This document shows positions 60,208 to 64,000 of a stretch of DNA of 64,000 nucleotides, piece after piece. The stretch spans positions 4,278,001 to 4,342,000 of the forward strand of contig OX393579.1 in NCBI GenBank assembly GCA_947652605.1. Reading direction: 5' to 3'. Origin of the DNA: Elmis aenea (taxonomy: Eukaryota; Arthropoda; Insecta; Coleoptera; Elmidae). The position numbers and the translations under genes were made by a program. Position 1 is the first letter of the stretch. Each line of letters starts with the position of its first letter. The notes beneath the pieces were generated by a model. That model made no database searches. It was not told the origin of the DNA and saw only the letters and a list, made by a program, of their open reading frames with translations.

Positions 60208-60330
60208 TACAGAGTGTCCCAGACAAGACGATCTACTTAATAACGAGGTGCTTTCAAAAACAATTTAAAAAAATCATTTGGATCATTAACTACACAACCT
60301 AAATTATTTGCAGCTATACAGAATGTTTTG
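60208..60330 (+). mobile_element. One-ended foldback-group terminus
   Basis: TACAGAGTGTCCCAGACAAG after a TA, then CTACTTAATAACGAGGTGC, matches the left-end layout of family C (TACAGGGTGTCCCAGATTAC). No right end is found; the extent is arbitrary. Confidence 0.5.
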
Positions 60331-60959
60331 TTTTTTGCACTGATACGTTAGAACTCCGTTGTACTCATAAATGTTCTCTCTTTGTTTTTTTTTGCGAGTA
60401 AAATTTTTGTCAACTTTTGCTCCTGCAATCTTTGTCCGACAAACAAATGCTAGTCAAACGTTCTTTCAGAGATCCCACGCTGTCTGCAAACTTCTATCAT
60501 AGAACAACTTTTCGTTTAAGCCGAACTTTTTTTAAGAATCTGGTTGACCATTTCCTGCAGCTCAAACTAATGTTCCAAGAATTTTAGTCGTAATGCTCGA
60601 TTTTCATTCTGCTTCTACAATACTCCCAACAATATCATAACTACTCCAACTATCCCACATTCATATCGAATGCATGCGGGGCTCATAACAATCCAACCGC
60701 AGCGGTTTGTACACAACTGCAAGTGCTTGTACAGAATTTATTCGGAAGTGCGCCCGCCAACTTGGTTAAAACCATGTCCTGGATGCATCTCCGTAAGAGG
60801 CTCAAAGTTTGCTCCAGTTTATTGCTAAATAAGGACGTTTATGGACGATAAATAAACTAGAATATTTACAAGTTGCAATTTCGCCATAGATGGGAGAATG
60901 TAATATGAAATTAAGTATTTCTGAGCGATAGGTTTTCTAGAATATTAGATTGGTAATAG
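60331..60959. other. No gene recognised; odd HTH-like peptide on the minus strand
   Basis: 60456-60500 on the minus strand reads MIEVCRQRGISERTF, resembling a bacterial IS3 OrfA helix-turn-helix, with stops just before and after. I do not call a gene; see the findings. Confidence 0.25.
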
Positions 60960-61090
60960 TATATTACAAAACAAGGGTTGTAAGAAGCATATTACGCACG
61001 AGTGGAAAAGTTGTGCACGGAGCCGCGTAGCGGCGAGTGCGTGTCCCCACGAGTGCGTAATTACTTTACAACTCGTGTTATGTTGTATAC
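60960..61090. repeat. GC-richer imperfect inverted repeat
   Basis: AACAAGGGTTGTAAG and TTACAACTCGTGTT form an imperfect inverted pair around two copies of an ACGAGTG motif (TTACGCACGAGTGG and CCACGAGTGCGTAA, themselves complementary). It is probably a small MITE. Target duplication not resolved. Confidence 0.5.
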
Positions 61091-62007
61091 TTTTTCTACG
61101 ATCACATAATACATACGATTTTTATTTGCGTTTTATGTGTTATCAAAATTACATTTATCTAGCATTAATACCAGGTATATAAAACGATGTTTATCATTTC
61201 ATAAAGAATTAATGAGGATATAAATTGCTGACCCTCGAAACAATTGTCCAAACTAATACTTAACCAATATAATTCGCTTTGTATTTCAATTGTGTAAGTC
61301 GTTTTATTTAGTCCCTGAAACATCGTTATCTGCCGCGTTTATACAGTTCTAGTGTTTGGACCTTAAACGATTGCAGTTTCCAAATTTCGCATGGGTAAAG
61401 CTAAATTGCATTAACTTCCAATTTAGATCTGGGTCGAATGTGGTCGCAGGAGAACCGTTGGAGCAGAAAGATTGGCAGTTAAGACACACTATTATAGGCG
61501 TAGGCCTAAAGGGTGCAATAAGTACAATCTAACAAATGTTTATTCCACACCGCACGCCGCTATTTATATGTAAAATATGACCAAATTATGGCGACCGGCG
61601 TAGCTAGATAAAATAATAATTCACGTGATTTATGACCCGAGTTGGTCGCGGGATGATGTTCCGTAAAAGCGTGGCAAAGTTTCTTTTTCACCTGCAATTT
61701 TGTTAGAGCAAAGACGTTTAGGTTAAAGTACAATAAACGCAAGTATTTAAACATGCCTTACAATTTGATTCTTTATTGTCTTTGCTATAATTAATAGTAA
61801 TAAGAATGTCCAATAATATATGTACCTAAATACAAGCGTCGATTTAACTTTTGTTAGTATTTTCTATTAAATTTTAAAGGCATAGGGCAAATTAACAAAG
61901 ACGAATATAATTGAAAATGTCGGCACTTTTAACATAAGTGGAGAAAATAATTTTAAAGTTTTATTGCAATTGGAAATGGATAAATTAATTTTTACATTAA
62001 ATTGTAA
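61091..62007. other. No gene recognised
   Basis: 61380-61560 is less AT-rich (GGTCGCAGGAGAACCGTTGG, ATAGGCGTAGGCCTAAAGG) and not repetitive. Function unknown. Confidence 0.3.
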
Positions 62008-62882
62008 TACCGGTACTTGGGACAGTTTCAACATTTGAAAGCGTGTACCACGTTCATTTTTTAATTAAAAACTTTGAATTTTTTTATGTAATTGGGTGAG
62101 GTGCCAATAAACAATATTCTATATAAAGAATAAATAAATATATATATTTATAAGTACAAAAAAAAACTTTCTGTCCCAAGTAATACTTAAGACCGGGCAA
62201 CTTGGGACATATGAATTTCAGTAGTTTGACTCAAGTTTAGCCTATAAAGTCCTACTTGGGACAGTTATATTATACTTTTTATATTAAATTGATCTTTCAC
62301 AATTATCCAACATGAAAAAAAATATCAAAAATAAAGAAAATAAAACTTTAATTCGCAAATTACAAAAATTTTAATCTGAACGATATTTTGATTGGAAAAT
62401 TTAAAAAAATTGTACTACCTCTGTTTAAAAATGATTGTCCCATTTGTAAAAAAGTTTTTTAAAGTAGGATTCAATATATTAATTGAATTAAAAACTAATG
62501 AGACAATCATTTTTGAACAAAAATGTTCACCAAAACGGAAAATTATTCATTTTTGAACATAGGTAGTATTAAATAAAAATGATATAAGTTATTCAAGACT
62601 TAATATTAAACGTATATTTTCAGAACAAAAGTACAAGAGAAATTTTATACAGTTCTTAATGCGGCCATTTTATATTAATTTAAAAAAATGGATGTAACAA
62701 CTTACCGTCTTGTAGTAATTTCAAAAACTGATTCGTTTTTTTAAGCTTATATGATACTTTTAAAACTCTACTAAGCAACTTTGATTATCTCAAAAGTTGA
62801 CAGTTGTAAAAAAAAAATTTAGGTGAGAATATCATTTTGTCCGAAGTTACCCTACTGTCCCAAGTTGCCCTATTCTACGGTA
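62008..62882. mobile_element. pogo-like MITE with repeated ACTTGGGACA motif
   Basis: The left end TACCGGTACTTGGGACAG and right end CTGTCCCAAGTTGCCC then TATTCTACGGTA form imperfect inverted repeats beginning TACCG, like the pogo element at 14331. ACTTGGGACA or its complement occurs five times (about 62015, 62173, 62200, 62263 and 62855). The 875-bp interior has no transposase frame. TA at each edge fits the pogo/Tc1 target. Confidence 0.75.
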
Positions 62883-63756
62883 CTTGATTAGTGTAAAAAT
62901 ACAGTGTTTAGAATAAATTCAAATAACTTTTAAACCAAACACTTTAGCTGCATATAAGTAACTTAAAATGAATCGAAAATAGTAAAAATTTAGGGTGGTG
63001 TATTCAAAAATCTAAAGTTGGTGCCAATATTGAACACTCTGTATACGTAAAAAATAATATAATAATGCAGTGCTCTGTAGATAGCCTTGATAAAGTCCTT
63101 TCGTATGCGGTATTTTCTGAATTTTATAAGAATTAGAATCGGATATAAGATTTTTTATCTTAAACATTTTGCACACAAAACAAATGGTGGAGGTGCCGGG
63201 TGAAAACTTTAACAGCTTTTTAAAATGCAAATAACTTTAAAACTATGCGCTTTAACCATCATAACTAAAGTTTATTTTGACAAGGTCATGTTACTTTTCG
63301 CAAAAAATAAAGCTGTTTACGATTATAAGAAAGTATGGTATTTTTATCCTTAATGCATTTACGTGCATTTCTTTCAAAATCTTTACTATTTTTGACAATA
63401 AAAATTTTATTGTTAAACAGAAGTGCAAATACATTTTTTTTTGAGAATGGCATAATGATGGATTTGCAATTTTTTTAAATGAAGCAAATTAAATATTTTG
63501 CACTCATAAATACATTAAAAGAAAAAGAAAAAAATCGTTATTTGAAATTATAATTGGGAAGATAAATTTGTCAAAAATTACATCTATCTTACCTGATTTC
63601 TTTAAATGTAGAATGCCTTAAGACAATATGAAACTGGAGAATTTTTGTCTGTATTATTTATTGCATAAATCTTAGATTTTTACTCTAGATGTTACTTATA
63701 TTTAGTAATAAATCTAAAAGTCTGATTCAGACAAATATCAGACATATTTGTATCAA
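62883..63756. other. No gene recognised
   Basis: AT-rich. AACACTCTGTATAC near 63032-63045 is a weak CACCCTGTA-like end. No frame of interest. Confidence 0.3.
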
Positions 63757-63999
63757 TTAGCAGCAATTTCTTTTATGACCTCCCTTTTGTATCTGTATTT
63801 TCCAGTCTGGAAATCTTGAAACACTTAATGCAATTAGTCCAATAAATACACAGTAATAATTAGTTGTTAATGCCAAAAGCTCACAAGAGCGAACAGCGGC
63901 TGTCATCAAACGTTTTTCTGTTAAATATATTAACTTCTTTGCGCTTTTTATTCTATCGTAATTCACTTTGGGGTAGGCAGGATCATGGCATTGTGCCAA
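63757..63999 (-). CDS. Unrecognised ORF open to the window edge
   Basis: The minus-strand frame enters from beyond the right edge and reads AQCHDPAYPKVNYDRIKSAK, then KLIYLTEKRLMTAAVRSCEL before turning hydrophobic (YYCVFIGLIALSV). The first 50 codons look more protein-like than usual here. I recognise no family. It may be part of an exon whose donor lies near 63850, or chance. Confidence 0.18.
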   Translation of the reverse strand: MAQCHDPAYPKVNYDRIKSAKKLIYLTEKRLMTAAVRSCELLALTTNYYCVFIGLIALSVSRFPDWKIQIQKGGHKRNCC

Positions 64000-64000
64000 A

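Overview
This is an AT-rich eukaryotic window that looks like insect DNA, possibly beetle. No complete host gene is visible. There are no operons, ribosome binding sites, rRNA genes or intact tRNA genes. The long reading frames are short and mostly belong to transposon fossils. The insect assignment rests on the mix of repeats: mariner, pogo, hAT and Harbinger-like DNA transposons, LINE fragments, a tRNA-derived SINE, and a large class of long inverted-repeat elements ending in TACAGGGTG/CACCCTGTA. The order Coleoptera is a guess.

Layout. 1-640 is a 161-163 bp satellite running off the left edge. 1899-2431 is a mariner deletion derivative. 5334-6800 is a 1.47-kb foldback element whose loop carries a helix-turn-helix ORF. 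8836-10370 is a four-level nest: LINE, hAT-like MITE, foldback, Harbinger-like hairpin. 13.2-15.3 kb holds a LINE tail, a transposase HTH fossil and a pogo derivative that lost its catalytic domain. 18.3-23.9 kb is a cluster of four foldback elements, one split by an hAT MITE and matched by an unsplit sister copy. 24.7-25.0 kb is a candidate coding exon on the minus strand. 27-45 kb is mostly unannotated sequence with LINE pieces, a striking 36-bp perfect hairpin core at 28.4 kb, a SINE at 35.7 kb and a GC-rich island at 36.2 kb. 46.23 kb has a 69-nt candidate exon on the plus strand. 47-56 kb contains two more copies of the 5.3-kb foldback, further LINE pieces and another foldback. 62.0-62.9 kb is a pogo-like MITE.

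How it fits together. All nine LINE fragments I could orient, and the SINE, lie on the minus strand. This is the pattern expected inside introns of a gene transcribed on the plus strand, since sense insertions tend to be removed. With the plus-strand candidate exon at 46.23 kb, my working reading is that much of the window is intronic to a large plus-strand host gene. This is inference. The window's own novelty lies in the TACAGGGTG foldback group: several unrelated arm sequences share termini and a subterminal motif, and two of the large ones carry a DUF4817-like DNA-binding segment exactly in the loop between their arms.
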